DNA of 64,000 bases from Theobroma cacao (lineage: Eukaryota > Streptophyta > Magnoliopsida > Malvales > Malvaceae). The position numbers and the translations under genes are program-made. Below are positions 11,561-22,648 of the stretch, piece after piece. Location of the stretch: assembly GCF_000208745.1 (NCBI RefSeq), contig NC_030854.1:18717371-18781370 (forward strand), written 5' to 3'. The notes beneath the pieces are model-generated. The model was not told the origin of the DNA. It saw only the letters and a program-made list of their open reading frames with translations, and did no database searches. How positions within the stretch are numbered: position 1 is the stretch's first letter; every line of letters starts with the position of its first letter.

Positions 11561-14129
11561 ATTGGGTTCATTTTATATTATTTTGGGTCAATTATAACGC
11601 TTTAATGTGTATATGTTGATTTACTTAATAATCCATGCTCCACACTGGGATTAATTATTCTGTTTGAGGGCTGTCTAAAAACAGTTAAAAATATTGTGAG
11701 AGTTATTATTTGAGTGAGCTTTTGAGGAGGGTTATTTTTAAGAAATTCCTCTAGTTTTTTTGTTAATCTACAATGATGATATTGACATGACTAAAATGGG
11801 AATGTTATCTATTTTATGTTACAGATGGCCAGCACAGGAACAGAGTAGGATAACGTGGAGTCCTTGCTTTGTGTGTCGAGGCACCGGTGGGGGTTTAATA
11901 CGTGCATTAACATCCACTGTAAGTGGTCACATCTGCACGTGATACGTGAGATGCTGTGTCAAGTAAACGAGTTGGAAAACTTTAAGAGAACATGCTTTGG
12001 GCACATGATGGATGTCGAATCAGACAAGAGTTTATTCTGCGCTAGTCTCGTGCACAACCTAATGCTGCGCAAAATCAATGAACCTGATGCCATCGAGGCA
12101 GAGTTATGGTTTGCAATAGGGAAAACGAAGGCCCGCTTTTCTAAGAGGGAGTTTTGTCTGGTGACAAGACTAAAGTTTGGTCCCCTATCGACCCTCATTG
12201 TGAATCCGTACGAGGTGCTCTTTTTAGGAATTCACCTACGATATTGGGGACCGGGGAAGGAGGTGAAGATCCAACAGGTTTTAGATACGTTCAATGGAGG
12301 GCTGTTTCAGCAGGAGGGAGACGCGACTAAGATGGCATTCGTCTTGATTGCGACCAATGTTTTATTCGGTCAAGACTATAGATGATCAGTGGTTCCATGG
12401 TTGTTGTCGTTGGTCGAGAACATCGACTAATGGAATGCATTCCCATGGGGCTCATATGTCTGGAGTCTGATTGTGGATTACTTGCTGAGGGGTTTCGAAC
12501 CTCTTATTGTTGGCGTAATAGAGAAGAAGAGCTACCACCTATACGGATTCATATGGGCATTTTAGGTAATCTGTCATACCCTAATGTTTATCATTATCAT
12601 TATTTTATTCTTTTCGCATAAGAATTTATGAGATGAGTAAACATGTTACACAATTGATGTGCAGTTTTAGGCGTTGGAAGCAATACCTGAAATCAAAAGC
12701 TTGTTCGGAAGGTGGTGGCAGTCTGGACAGGTTTGGCCAAGAATGCTTAAATGGCAATGTGACGAGAGGCCTATAGGCTTCCATGCCAATATTGTAAGTT
12801 TGGAGAGATAGGGCAAGGTGAGTAAAGAAATCATATTTTTTTATTTTATTAAATTTTATTTTTATTGTTATAGGGTAACGAAGGTTATACCTAATGGCAA
12901 TGTATGTTTTGGTGTAGTTGTGGGCAGTGAGGACGTTGGAGCCAATGGCAGAAGAGATGTTGACCGCATACTGGGTGGACATTGAGGTCAATATCTCTGA
13001 GGGGCAGCAATACGTTCCATTATGGAAGTTGGAGGGTCACCCAGATTTCGATCCCCAGCAAAGGAGGAAAATAATGGACCGCAAAGGGGAAAAGTTCGGT
13101 ACGACAATCATTTAAGTGGAGACTTATCACGGACTAGGAGGTCTATTTCAAGTTCGGTGCTACTGAGGCACCTGATTCTCCTCCTACAGCTCTTCATGGT
13201 GCTTCTCCTGCTGCTCATCATGTTGCTACTTCTGCTGCTCCTCCTCTTGCTTCTGCTGCTGCCCCTCCTCTTGCTTTTGCTGCTACCACTTCTCCTACTT
13301 CAAGTGCTGCCCCTCATGCTGAGCAACGAAACTTGCCGCTGTATCCGCAAATGACTACAAACATTAAGTGAGAGCTGCAAAAGATGTGGACACAGTGGAA
13401 AAAAGACCTCCAGTCATTACAGACGAATGTGCAGATGCAAATGCATGCAATGCAGTCAGAGATCTAGCGGGCGTTGCAGATGCAGACGCAGTCACTGCAT
13501 GAGCATATCCAACACTCACTGCAAGGGCTGGAGGATCAAATTATCGGTCCGTTGATCGACCATTTTGAGGTATGAGGTTTTATGTTATTCATCACGTAAG
13601 TTATAACATGTACAATGTATACACTGTTCTAATGTGTTTGATTTTTTTTATAGTTTAGGGTCGAAGCTCACCTCCCTATAGCCCGATCGAACATCATCCT
13701 GCTCTTATCCCATCTCTAGTAGAGGAAGCCCAGCATTCTCAGCTTACACCTTCTCCTGAGGCTCCACCTCCTCCATTTGAGGTCAAAGAGGGACCTCATC
13801 CTGCGAGTAGTCGAACTACAACTTCCGCTTGTCCTGTTTCTGTCCCAACTCCAACAGAGGCCCCCCTGTATGGTGAGATCACACTTTCTCCTTAGGCTCC
13901 ACCTCGACTTGAGCTCGAAGATGCATGTGTGAGCTTGGCCAGCAAATACCTTCGAAGCTCGTACGTTAACCTGCTATTAGTCCAGCGTAAAGCAAAAGAC
14001 GATTTAAAGGACAGATATGAGTCCTTCATGAAAAATGATCAATCTATGTAAAATGAAAACAGTAGACGATATTAAGGTTAACGGTTCTAGGGTATTTATT
14101 ACATAGACCTTTTGACGTGGGTATTATTA

Positions 14130-14190
14130 TAAAGAGGAAATTGTGAGAAATGACCTTCGTAGTAAGGTCACTTCACTATAATTTTAATTT
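14130..14190 (+). repeat. MULE-end-like motif, internal copy 1
   Basis: GAAATTGTGAGAAATGACC, then TTCGTAGTAAGGT, then CACTATAATTTTAA, closely matches the right terminus of the MULE read in reverse. It lies in a presumed intron of the Ulp1-like gene and follows ATTATAA. Confidence 0.65.
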
Positions 14191-15219
14191 AACTCTATTG
14201 TAAATATGCAGGGTTAACATTTTAGGCATTGAAGGGCAGGAGGGCCCTGATTTTTTTCAGTGATTGGAGATGCCGACAGAGTTGATGGACAACCAACAGA
14301 TTGATGCATGCAACAGTGTGTTGTGTAAGCGGGCGCACGAGCACCATCCACAACACTACAAGCAGAGAATATGTATCGTTGACACCACCTTCTATGTAAG
14401 TATATTATATTTTACTGAGTTGTAATTATTCAAATGTATGGGGTGTGTATTAGTTAATTACATCTAACTATTGTGCATAACGTAATTGACAGCTTATGTT
14501 GCTGGATCTGAGCAAAGAAATGCAGCCTTCCCCCATCGAGAAAACATTCAAGCTGTCACGACCCAAATTTCGGGCCATGACCAGTGCATGGGCCCAATGA
14601 ACGTAGCCCACTAAGCCCAAGAAAGCCTATTTATATAACCTGTTTATCATTCCATTTGCCATATCGTAGTGGCATTTCCTAAGAAATGCACCACTAAGTT
14701 ATTAAAGTCACATTTCATAATTTCAATTCAAAATAATGCTAACCATTTGCCATCTCGTAGTGGCATTTTCGATCAAATATACATACATTGTCTAAAATAT
14801 ATATCTTAATAATTTACATCGGGTTTGTCTATACACAACAAAATGGGATACTCGACTTCCAATGGAGAGACTCGACGAAAGTTCAGCTATTGAATGTCGA
14901 GATACCTACCAAGGAAACAAATCTACAAGGACACCTCAACCTAGTTACCGGCTGCCTCCTGATCTAAAAACATAAAGTTGAAAATAGTGAGTATAAACCC
15001 AGTGAGTGAACAAGGAAGGGAACAAGCAAACGATAAGGAAAATTTGAAGAAAACTTGATGCATTTATTTTCAAAAACAATGCAATTTAGTTTGCCTCTTA
15101 TTAAAACCCCTCATTAAACCATTAATGATTTAATCACTTGGCGAAAAGGATCCATGCACAACAAAGGATTCAAAAAGTGAAAACTTTAATAGTATTCAAG
15201 CAAGTCAAGTCAAGTAAAA

Positions 15220-15640
15220 CAACGGGTCCTCGCTGCGTTGGAAGGCATTCTTGCTGTAGTGAAATTTGGGCTCAATTATCAACTGGACGAGGGTTTCTCT
15301 CTAAAACCCTTCATCTCAACCTTAATGAAATAAATTCCTTAAATGTTGGGAGTCCATGATCAACTATGGTATTACTGAAATGGAAAATGTGGTAAAAACC
15401 AACAACATAGCATGCTGGACAGAAAGTTTCTCGTTGCAGCGAGAAAGCATTCTGGTTGCAGCGAGATTCAAGAGGCCAAAACAGAAAGTTTCTCGTTGTA
15501 GCGAGAATAAATTTCGCTACAACGAGGAGCTTTAGCAACTTTCTCACTGCAGCGAGAACCAGGCCAGTATAACCCTCCAAACTTGAGAGTTTTTTGCTGT
15601 AGCGAGAATGAATCTCGCTGCAACAAGAAATAGAACACCA
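15220..15640. repeat. Array of TCTCG-TTGCAGCGAGA half-palindromes
   Basis: Words such as CTCGTTGCAGCGAGAAA, CTCGTTGTAGCGAGAA, TTCGCTACAACGAGG and CTCGCTGCAACAAGAA recur at least eight times in alternating orientation. Each is a short imperfect palindrome, so the transcript would form many small hairpins. Confidence 0.75.
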
Positions 15641-15785
15641 ACAACAAATTTTCATTCTCTTAAAGAAAGGCCATTTAGCTGCAAAGACAATTAACTTGAG
15701 CATGCTTAGAAATTCTCAAAGTTTAACATACAAGATTCACATGTGTTACAACCATATACCATACTCATGAACTTTCTATAACACA

Positions 15786-15930
15786 TACACACACACACAC
15801 ATATATATATATACACATCATCATGTATAGCATCCCACCATCATCAGCTCATGTGCACTCCCTACTCGCACATAGCTGGGTCATCATCAGCTCATGTGCA
15901 CTCCCACACGCACATAGCTAGGTCATCATT
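15786..15930. repeat. (CA)n/(TA)n microsatellite and a ~45-bp duplication
   Basis: A (CA)n run passes into (TA)n at about 15,786-15,815. Then CATCATCAGCTCATGTGCAC with GCACATAGCT occurs twice between 15,838 and 15,930. Confidence 0.8.
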
Positions 15931-17639
15931 ATCACATAAAAAAAAACATCCAATGCATATTATACATATCAACATATTGTGATAACACATTAACCATTTT
16001 ATGTCATACTTTCACAAGATAGAAACATTCACCAAAGGCTTGTTCCCTAGGTAGATTTTAAAGGAAAAGTTGGATTAAATCATTCAAATGTTTTGTGCAA
16101 ATACAATCACATTCTCAAAATAAATTTTGAAATGCAAGTTCACTCACCTATATTTGTTAAATCTTTACTCAACTCTAACTTCCTCTAATGGTCCAAATAG
16201 GTTGGTGGGGCTTCGTTGGAACCTATCATCACATTAGCATTATCACCATCAACCCAACTTGACATTAATACTATTCCAAAGCTATTTTCTAAATTGAGTT
16301 CTACTAGTCATTCTTACTAGCTTCCAACTACCATTAAATGGCTATTATTTGCACGACTCTAGTAACACTAAAAATGATTAAATAATCTCAACAATAAAAC
16401 ACTCACAAATCAAATTACTAGACATTATCAACAATTAAAAATAAAGTTTAATTCACTACTCACCTTGGTAGCTTTGTAAATTTGAAATTCTATCCAATAA
16501 TTTTCAAACTATTATAGAAACTCCCTCTTTCTCTCTCTAAAACACCTAGCTAGTGAGAGAGAATATGAAAGTAAGACTTTTCAAAGGTTTTAAAGTGAGA
16601 GTGTGAAAGAGCACAAAAGTTCTAAGTAAGGATGCACAAAAGCATGAAAAGTGGAGCTAGCTTGAGAGAGTTATGAAAACTTGAAGAGAACTCCCATGGA
16701 TGATGAAGAAATGTGAGAGGGAAGAAGGAAGAAGAAGAAGAAACTACCAAAAATGTGAGAAGAAGCTGCTAGAAGATGATATTTATAGCTCAAGCTTATC
16801 CAACTCCATTTAAATTATGAAAATGCCCTTAACACGTTAGCTTGTTCTTCTCCAATCCTTTGTGCAATCTTTTTACTCTTTTGACAATGAGACCAGATCC
16901 ACAATGGTCTAAAAATACTCGGGTTTACGAAAACTTAAAACTTTGACCCAAGATGAAAATGACCATTTTGCCCATACCTTGAAAATCATCATTATTTTTA
17001 TTTCCTTCGTCATTTAATCCTTATTTCCATCATTTATTTATGCTTTAGGCCTACTTAGGCCTTAAAAATGTTTGAAAGCATACTTCTAGGGGTTCACTAA
17101 AGAAATGATGAAATTACCCCTAGCTCGAGTTATTGCATCTACACCTAGTTACGGGGCTATAGGGGTCAAGGTCTCACAGAAATCGAGTGAGGCGGTAATG
17201 CCAGACGATGTGCTTCAGTACACAAGGGGTGGGAGACCTCTGTGGGGTTTGCCATGGCATGAGGTTGACTTGATTCTAGTACCGTGCTATTTCGACGACT
17301 ATTAGGTGGTAGTGCACGTTAACTTGCTGAAATGGACTATAATGTTAGTGGACTCATCGTACAGTCGAACAGAAGCACTGAAGTCTAGCTTGCGTGATAA
17401 GTAGATGAGTCCACTAACATCATTGTTCCCCAGTATATGCCACCAGGCGAGGTACTTTGTCAGCTCATGTCGTCAAAAGTGAGCTTTGACGCAGATGAGG
17501 TATAGGTTAAATGAAAAGACCCCAATACAGCAAGATTTGTATAGTTGCAGGGATTGGGTTATAGCCTCGTTTCAGGGGTTGATCGGGTTGGAGGATCAAA
17601 CGCTGAAGGCAAACGCGATAGAGGGCATTTGAAAAAAGT

Positions 17640-17940
17640 TTACCCTTGAGATTTTTGAAAATAGCATAAGTTGTAAAATTTTTTAATTTGTTTATTCTTT
17701 TTCAATCTGTAAATAACATTATTCTGTATCATTTCCATATTATTCTTTGTTGTATCATTTACATATTATTCTTTGTATTCATTCATGTGATAAGCATGTG
17801 GGTCCAATAAGAACAACATTATTTTTTTATTATTCATATCATACAGTCTGTTAGTATTATACACAATTTACACGATAGTGTTCATGCGTTTACATATGCC
17901 AACCCCCCTTTACTTCTTTACTTTATAGCCTATATGACAT
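17640..17940. other. AT-rich MULE sequence, no gene seen
   Basis: AT-rich sequence after the Ulp1-like stop, containing a short duplication of TATCATTT(C/A)CATATTATTCTTTG (about 17,725-17,780). I see no gene. Confidence 0.5.
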
Positions 17941-18460
17941 GTTGAATTGCATTGCGTGACATAGGGTTGTAAGCAGTTGTTATTGAATTAGGTGAATGGT
18001 GGAGATGGAATCGCATCACCAGTTGATATTGATTTGCAGGAGTATTTGTTATGGAGTCACACGAGTACTAAATTTTGAATCACGTCAGTAGTTAATATGG
18101 AATCGCGTGAGTAGGGTATACTGACTCGCGTGAGTAGTACATATGGAGTGGCATTACTAGTTATTATGGAAGTGCATGATTAGTTTTTGTGGAAGCATGT
18201 GACTAGTTGATATTGACTCGCGCGAGTAATATATATGGAGTGGCGTTAGTAGTTATTATGGAATGGCGTGAGTATTTATTCTAAAATAGCGTGAGTAGAA
18301 AAATGGAGTCGTGTGACTGGTTATTATGGAATTGCATTACTAGTTGATATGGAGTCGCGTGAGTAGTATATATGGAGTGGCATTACCAATTCTTATGGAA
18401 TTGCATGACAAGATGATATGGGATCGGGTGACTAGATGATATGGGGTCGCGTCACTCACT
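17940..18460 (+). repeat. Internal array of GCGTGAGTAG-like words
   Basis: About twenty degenerate units of roughly 25-35 bp, with the core (T)ATGGA(A/G)T(C/T)GCGTGAGTAGT. The orientation matches the left array and opposes the right arrays. Confidence 0.75.
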
Positions 18461-18779
18461 TATTGTGTGTCATGTTCTTCAAATAAGGGTAAGCCAATTA
18501 TCATGGACAATATCAAACCATAACTTAACCCCAAGAACCATCATAACAAAATATCGAGTTCAACACTCTAAACCCTCGACCAGAAGTTACCCTAAACACA
18601 TGATAGTTAAAGCACATGTTGAGCGAATTTAATGAAAACAAAATACCACAAGTCAATTATGAGAAATATAAAATATAAATGTTCATCTACTATGGTTGAC
18701 TCAGCCAGAACCAATGACAACTGACTTCCTTTTTCTCTGAGGTTCATGTCAGAGAAACTCATCTCAGGACTGTTTCTTT

Positions 18780-19660
18780 CTACAGCGCTTCTGCTGCTCG
18801 AACAACTGTATCTGTTTTTTACATTAGAAGATTCTCAACATTCTGTATCCTCAATTTCAATGCTTGCATTCTAACAGTTTGATTACTGAGTTTCTCATCA
18901 ATCCTCAGCATATTATACATCACATCATTGGAAACAAGATCTGGAATAACTCTAGACGGTTGACTGGATGGAGTATCATGGGCAGGATGAACTGGGCTAC
19001 CTTCGACAGAGTTCAATGGCTCATCAAGACTCAATTCATATCCCTTTTTCATGAGCCATCCAATAGAGAGATTACGCGGCTTGCGACTGGTCTAATAAGC
19101 TAGATACCTATTGCTCCATATCCCTTTCTTTTTAACTAGAGTCGATATGATGTTCCAGTATGGAAAGGCCGTCTCTTCTCTCATGGCAACTACTCTCATT
19201 TTCATGATCATATATTCTGCAATATTCACGCCAAACTAGCTTCCAATTGTTTCCATCATCCACAGATCCTCAGCACTAACATGTCTTAAATGACTAATCC
19301 TTCCCTGTAATGTGGACGTCAAAAAATTATGTACTAACCTATCTAGTGCAGAATTCAAATGACGAGCAAAACATGAATTTGTGGTGTATGGTTCTTTTCT
19401 GTCTGTCACCTGGGCCCACATGCGGGACAAATCATATAATGGGGGAGGTGTGTATTGTTCATGTTTGTACTCCATTTTCAGAAGCTTCCCAATATCAAAG
19501 GGAGTCACTGTAAAGTCTATTCCTCCCAAAAACACGTTCAAAACAAATAGTAATGGCAATGCAGGATGGTTCAGCTTTAGTGGGTTTGCTCGAAGATGTG
19601 GCCATTGCTTAAGACAATGCAGGACGGTTCAACTTTAGTGGTTCAACTTTTCTTCACCCT
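18780..19660 (-). pseudogene. Sirevirus third-ORF fragment, minus strand
   Basis: Two minus-strand pieces (19,236-19,559 and 18,819-19,052) carry the same landmarks as the + copies at 20,356 and 28,136: a LGGIDF-x-TPFDIGKLL segment, the core SAEDLWMM, a hydrophobic LIK/YG-type region and a C-terminal Leu/Ile heptad stretch (MLRIDEKLSNQ...). The type resembles what databases call a putative plant transposon protein; this is from memory. Stops and frameshifts separate the pieces. The product's function is unknown. It lies back to back with the + copy, with the palindrome array between them. Confidence 0.55.
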
Positions 19661-19689
19661 TAAACTAAGTTTGGAATGATTAGAAGATG

Positions 19690-20075
19690 AAACGATAGCT
19701 ATCGATATATTTATAAGTGGAAATTGTGGGAAATGACCTTCGTAGTAAGGTGACTTCAAAACCTCCTTATAATGTATCGATAGCTATTTCGATTGCTTAG
19801 AAGATGAAACGGCATCTATCGATATATTTATAAGTTATCGATAGATATTGCGAATACTTGGACTCATACTTAGAAGATGAAAGAAATTTCGAATGGTTCG
19901 AAGATGAAACGGTAGCTATCGATATGTTTATAATGTATCGATAGCTATTTCGATTGCTTGGAAGATGAAACGGAAGCTATCGATATATTTATAAGCTATC
20001 GATATAAATTGCAATACTTGGAAGATGAAAGAAACTGTATCTATCGATTTATTTATCATCTATCGATAGATATTT
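19690..20075. repeat. CTATCGATA array between divergent third-ORF copies
   Basis: Units of about 50-60 bp read GAAGATGAAACGG(T/C)A then CTATCGATATATTTATAA then TATCGATAG, repeated about six times. The palindromic core matches the arrays in the copia LTRs and at 10,085. A MULE-end-like insert interrupts the array at 19,724-19,770. Confidence 0.8.
19724..19772 (+). repeat. MULE-end-like motif, internal copy 2
   Basis: GTGGAAATTGTGGGAAATGACC, continuing TTCGTAGTAAGGTGACTT, interrupts a palindrome unit. Read in reverse it is almost the last 40 bases of the MULE (27,980-28,017). TTATAA-like words flank it. It may be a remnant left by excision or a very small internally deleted copy. Confidence 0.65.
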
Positions 20076-20355
20076 TGCTCATAGACCACCCATGCCACAG
20101 CCTCATTCCCAGCACCGATGCCTCTAAAACCTTCTCACCCTTAAAAGCTCTGAAGTTACTTGTCAATTTGTCAGACCCTAAACTGTTTAAAGGGTTTCCT
20201 TGTCAAGTTTCGCACACAAACTCACAAATTAACCGAACTCATTTTTCGATTCTGTTGATTAAATCAGTTATGTCATACTCTTTGACATCTATACCGAATC
20301 GTTTTGCCTCAAAACACCATAAGCCTCTAAATTTCTCATTTCCTAATTTGGGAAA

Positions 20356-21510
20356 ATGAGTCGTAGAACTAAACATACAAAGGTGACTCAGAACAGTGGT
20401 TCAGGCGGCTCTGGTTGTGTGGAAACATCCTCAGCCTCAGTTGTGAGTTTTTTTTTGTAAAATTTCACTAATCTATCGCACGCTAAGAGATTCAACGTCA
20501 ATTTCACCAAACGCAAGGTAATGCCCAGACGTATAATTGACTTGATTATTTAAAGTCTATATATTTCCCATACCTTGCGAACTTTGAAAATTTAGGGTGG
20601 ACACATTATTTACAATTGAATAGGAAATATTATGAGAATTTAGTTCAGATTTTTTACTTCAATGCAACACAAACATATGAGAAGTAGGAAACAGGTCAGC
20701 TAGTCAACCATGATGATACGTTTGTCACCCACGTCATGGGACAACAGATCCTTGTTACTCGTGAGCTAATGACGAGTCCTTCACTTTACTTCCCTCCAAG
20801 AAGATCTCCATTGTGTCTTTGATAATGAGAACCTTCGGTCGGCATTTATCTACCCTTCACCAAATGAGAGAGGTAGTGTTAGTTGCACAAGGCTATGTTT
20901 CTTTGATCGAGTCTTGCACCTCATCATCACTCACACTATCCCTCTTCACGGTTCAAACTACTCGACTATCACCACAGAGGATCTTTGGTTCTTATTTAAC
21001 ATCAAATTAAATCGTCGTATCGACCTTGCTAAACTCATCATGGATGACATGATCCAGACCATTCAAGGTGGCATAAAAAGCCTACTTTACGGCATGGTGA
21101 TCAGTGAGATCATAGACTACTTCAAAGTTGACACCCATTGTGATCCGCCAAAAAATAATGCTTTGTTCAATCCTATCGATTAGCATAGTATTAAAAAGCT
21201 AGGTTTTGAGTTCAGAAACAACATTTGGGTTAGGAAAGGGGTAGCCGATAACCCGAAATTTGACGATGAAGGGAATGAGGGAGAGCCGAGTACGTATCCT
21301 ATGGGCCTATCTACTGCTCAATCTAGTGCACCTATTTCCACCACATTCGATGTTGAGCAAGCTTTCACTAGACTCCTCTCATTTATGGAAACAATGGACT
21401 CTAAGTTGACTGTCCATATGGAATTGTTGGAGGCGTAGAATCGTGAGATGTTATAGCACCAAAAATAATTCAAGGATCAATTTCGCTCTCAATTTCCTCC
21501 ACCATCATGA
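20356..21510 (+). pseudogene. Sirevirus third-ORF copy, plus strand
   Basis: It starts MSRRTKHTKVTQ and contains YSTITTEDLWFLFNIKLN, then RRIDLAKLIMDDM, LLYGMVISEIID, a variable acidic linker, FTRLLSFMETMD and a C-terminus rich in F, Q and P ending at 21,508. The copy at 28,136 has the same order and the same Pro-rich end. Coiled-coil potential lies in the last 60 residues. Stops (about 20,690, 21,181, 21,436) and frame changes show decay. No known catalytic motif is visible. Its place after pol in the sister element makes it the Sirevirus env-like or extra ORF by position only. Function unknown. Confidence 0.6.
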
Positions 21511-22190
21511 ATTATCTCTGCATACGTTTGTTCTACTGACTTTTTGGACTGTCTGATTCCATGGCTACCTCTGTATCAGATTTTGGTTGTATTTACAAAT
21601 ATTTGTATCTTTAATGTATCGAGTACACTCAACTATTGCTGCTTGCCATGCTTTTATGTGAGATTGTTCGCTTGATTGATTGTCTTTTGTTTATCTTATG
21701 CCCTTTATGTTTTTTTTATTACAACGGTTGACATTAAGAATAAGTACCGTAAAAGCAAGTACCATAAAACCCTAAACCCTTATACTCTAGCTATCCAAAC
21801 AATGCTATTATGATACATAATTTTCTGGGCAAAAATATGAAGCATGCTGCCAAAATCAATCAGGCAAATATTATTAAATATTTTGTGCTTTAATTTATTT
21901 GTTTACAAAGGAAAACAAATTATAAAGGAGTACAATGAATTTGATGATCCCACAAATGGGCTAAGTAATTAGAAGTGTCTGTTTTGAAACATTCATATCT
22001 AACAAACTTGAGCAAATCTTACAACTTGAAAGAATCATGAAAATTCTATAAGAACCGGTACCAAATATTGGACGTGAAAATTTCTTAAGTCTTTAATCCA
22101 GAATAGAGTATCTAATTAACAAGAATTTCCTGACTTAGGCAGATCCAGATAAACTGGGCATGGGAAAGTAGCAAATGTAAGAGAAATTTA
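21511..22190. other. Copia-like tail and AT-rich filler
   Basis: T-rich sequence after the third ORF resembles the region after the copy at 28,136, so it is probably more of the same fragment. A doublet CCCTAAACCCT near 21,770 is too short to be telomeric. I see no gene. Confidence 0.4.
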
Positions 22191-22510
22191 CCCAAACTGG
22201 TGCATTATTTTTCTGATTGACTGCATCACTAGCTCAACATGTGAGAGAATATCTTGTTACTCAAAAGTAAACATGTCTAATCTTTGTCTTGTAGCAGTGT
22301 ACATTGTAGCCATACTAAAATCATCATTCATCACTCGAGCTGACTTCACAGGACGATTTTTCTTACTAGCATCTGAAGCCCAACGACGTGAGCCCTTAGA
22401 CAGTTGCTGCAACATCTTGTGTTTTAGATTTGCTTCTCCCCCAATTGCGCCACTCAGTTTTCTTCATTGTATTAGTTAGAGTATCATCTCCAGACTCTAT
22501 CAAACTCAAG
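22190..22510 (-). pseudogene. Unidentified minus-strand coding-like fragment
   Basis: One minus-strand frame reads as plausible protein, including SGAIGGEANLKHKMLQQLSK and MYTATRQRLDMFTF, with a single stop and then a GTAAAT donor-like site. It is downstream of the transposase on the same strand. I do not recognise it; a second transposase exon or a captured gene fragment are both possible. Confidence 0.25.
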
Positions 22511-22648
22511 TTCAAATAGTATTATTCAATGCAAATATCAATGAAAAGTTCACAACAATCCCTAACAACTAACGTCTAAAGGGCCACTGTCTTCAGGCAT
22601 GACACCTATAACGTTATCAGAGTTTGTAGTCCGCATTGGACAGCGGTT

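Larger units (their letters stand above)
14553..17165. mobile_element. 2.6-kb insertion in the Ulp1-like gene
   Basis: The insertion starts CTGTCACGACCC and ends near GGGGCTATAGGG. TCAAG occurs at both borders (14,548-14,552 and 17,166-17,170), a likely 5-bp target duplication. Joining the flanks keeps the Ulp1 reading frame open across the junction, which supports the borders. TGTCACGACCC is a familiar start of gypsy-type LTRs in plants, so a solo LTR or LTR-derived element is likely, although the right end lacks the usual CA. No credible protein gene lies inside; the two largest ORFs (15,138-15,359 and 15,311-15,703) overlap the short repeats. Confidence 0.65.
11826..17632 (+). pseudogene. 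DUF1985 plus Ulp1-protease-like MULE gene, broken
   Basis: A likely first exon begins at ATG 11,826 after an acceptor-like TTACAG. The open piece 11,855-12,385 has the features of DUF1985: a Cys/His start, a F-G-H-M motif, a L-V-H-N-L motif and KARFSKREFCLVTRLKFG. It continues at 12,370-13,115 with YGFIWA-like and AIPEIKSLFG segments, then a leucine-coding CTC/CTG run (13,150-13,330) and a Q/M-rich coiled-coil-like stretch (13,370-13,560). The Ulp1-like cysteine-protease part is at 14,270-14,552 and 17,166-17,632, including W-H-E-V-D and L-V-D-S-S. Stops sit at several sites, for example TAG at about 17,302 where the family has tryptophan before the catalytic His region. In related MULEs such genes are accessory to the transposase. 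Exon borders are uncertain. Confidence 0.65.

Noticed and set aside
17940..18460. CRISPR-like array
   Set aside because: Plant nuclear context, degenerate units with no constant repeat and no spacers of fixed length.
21765..21780. Telomere-like CCCTAAACCCT
   Set aside because: Only two partial units, far too short for telomeric or interstitial telomere repeat.
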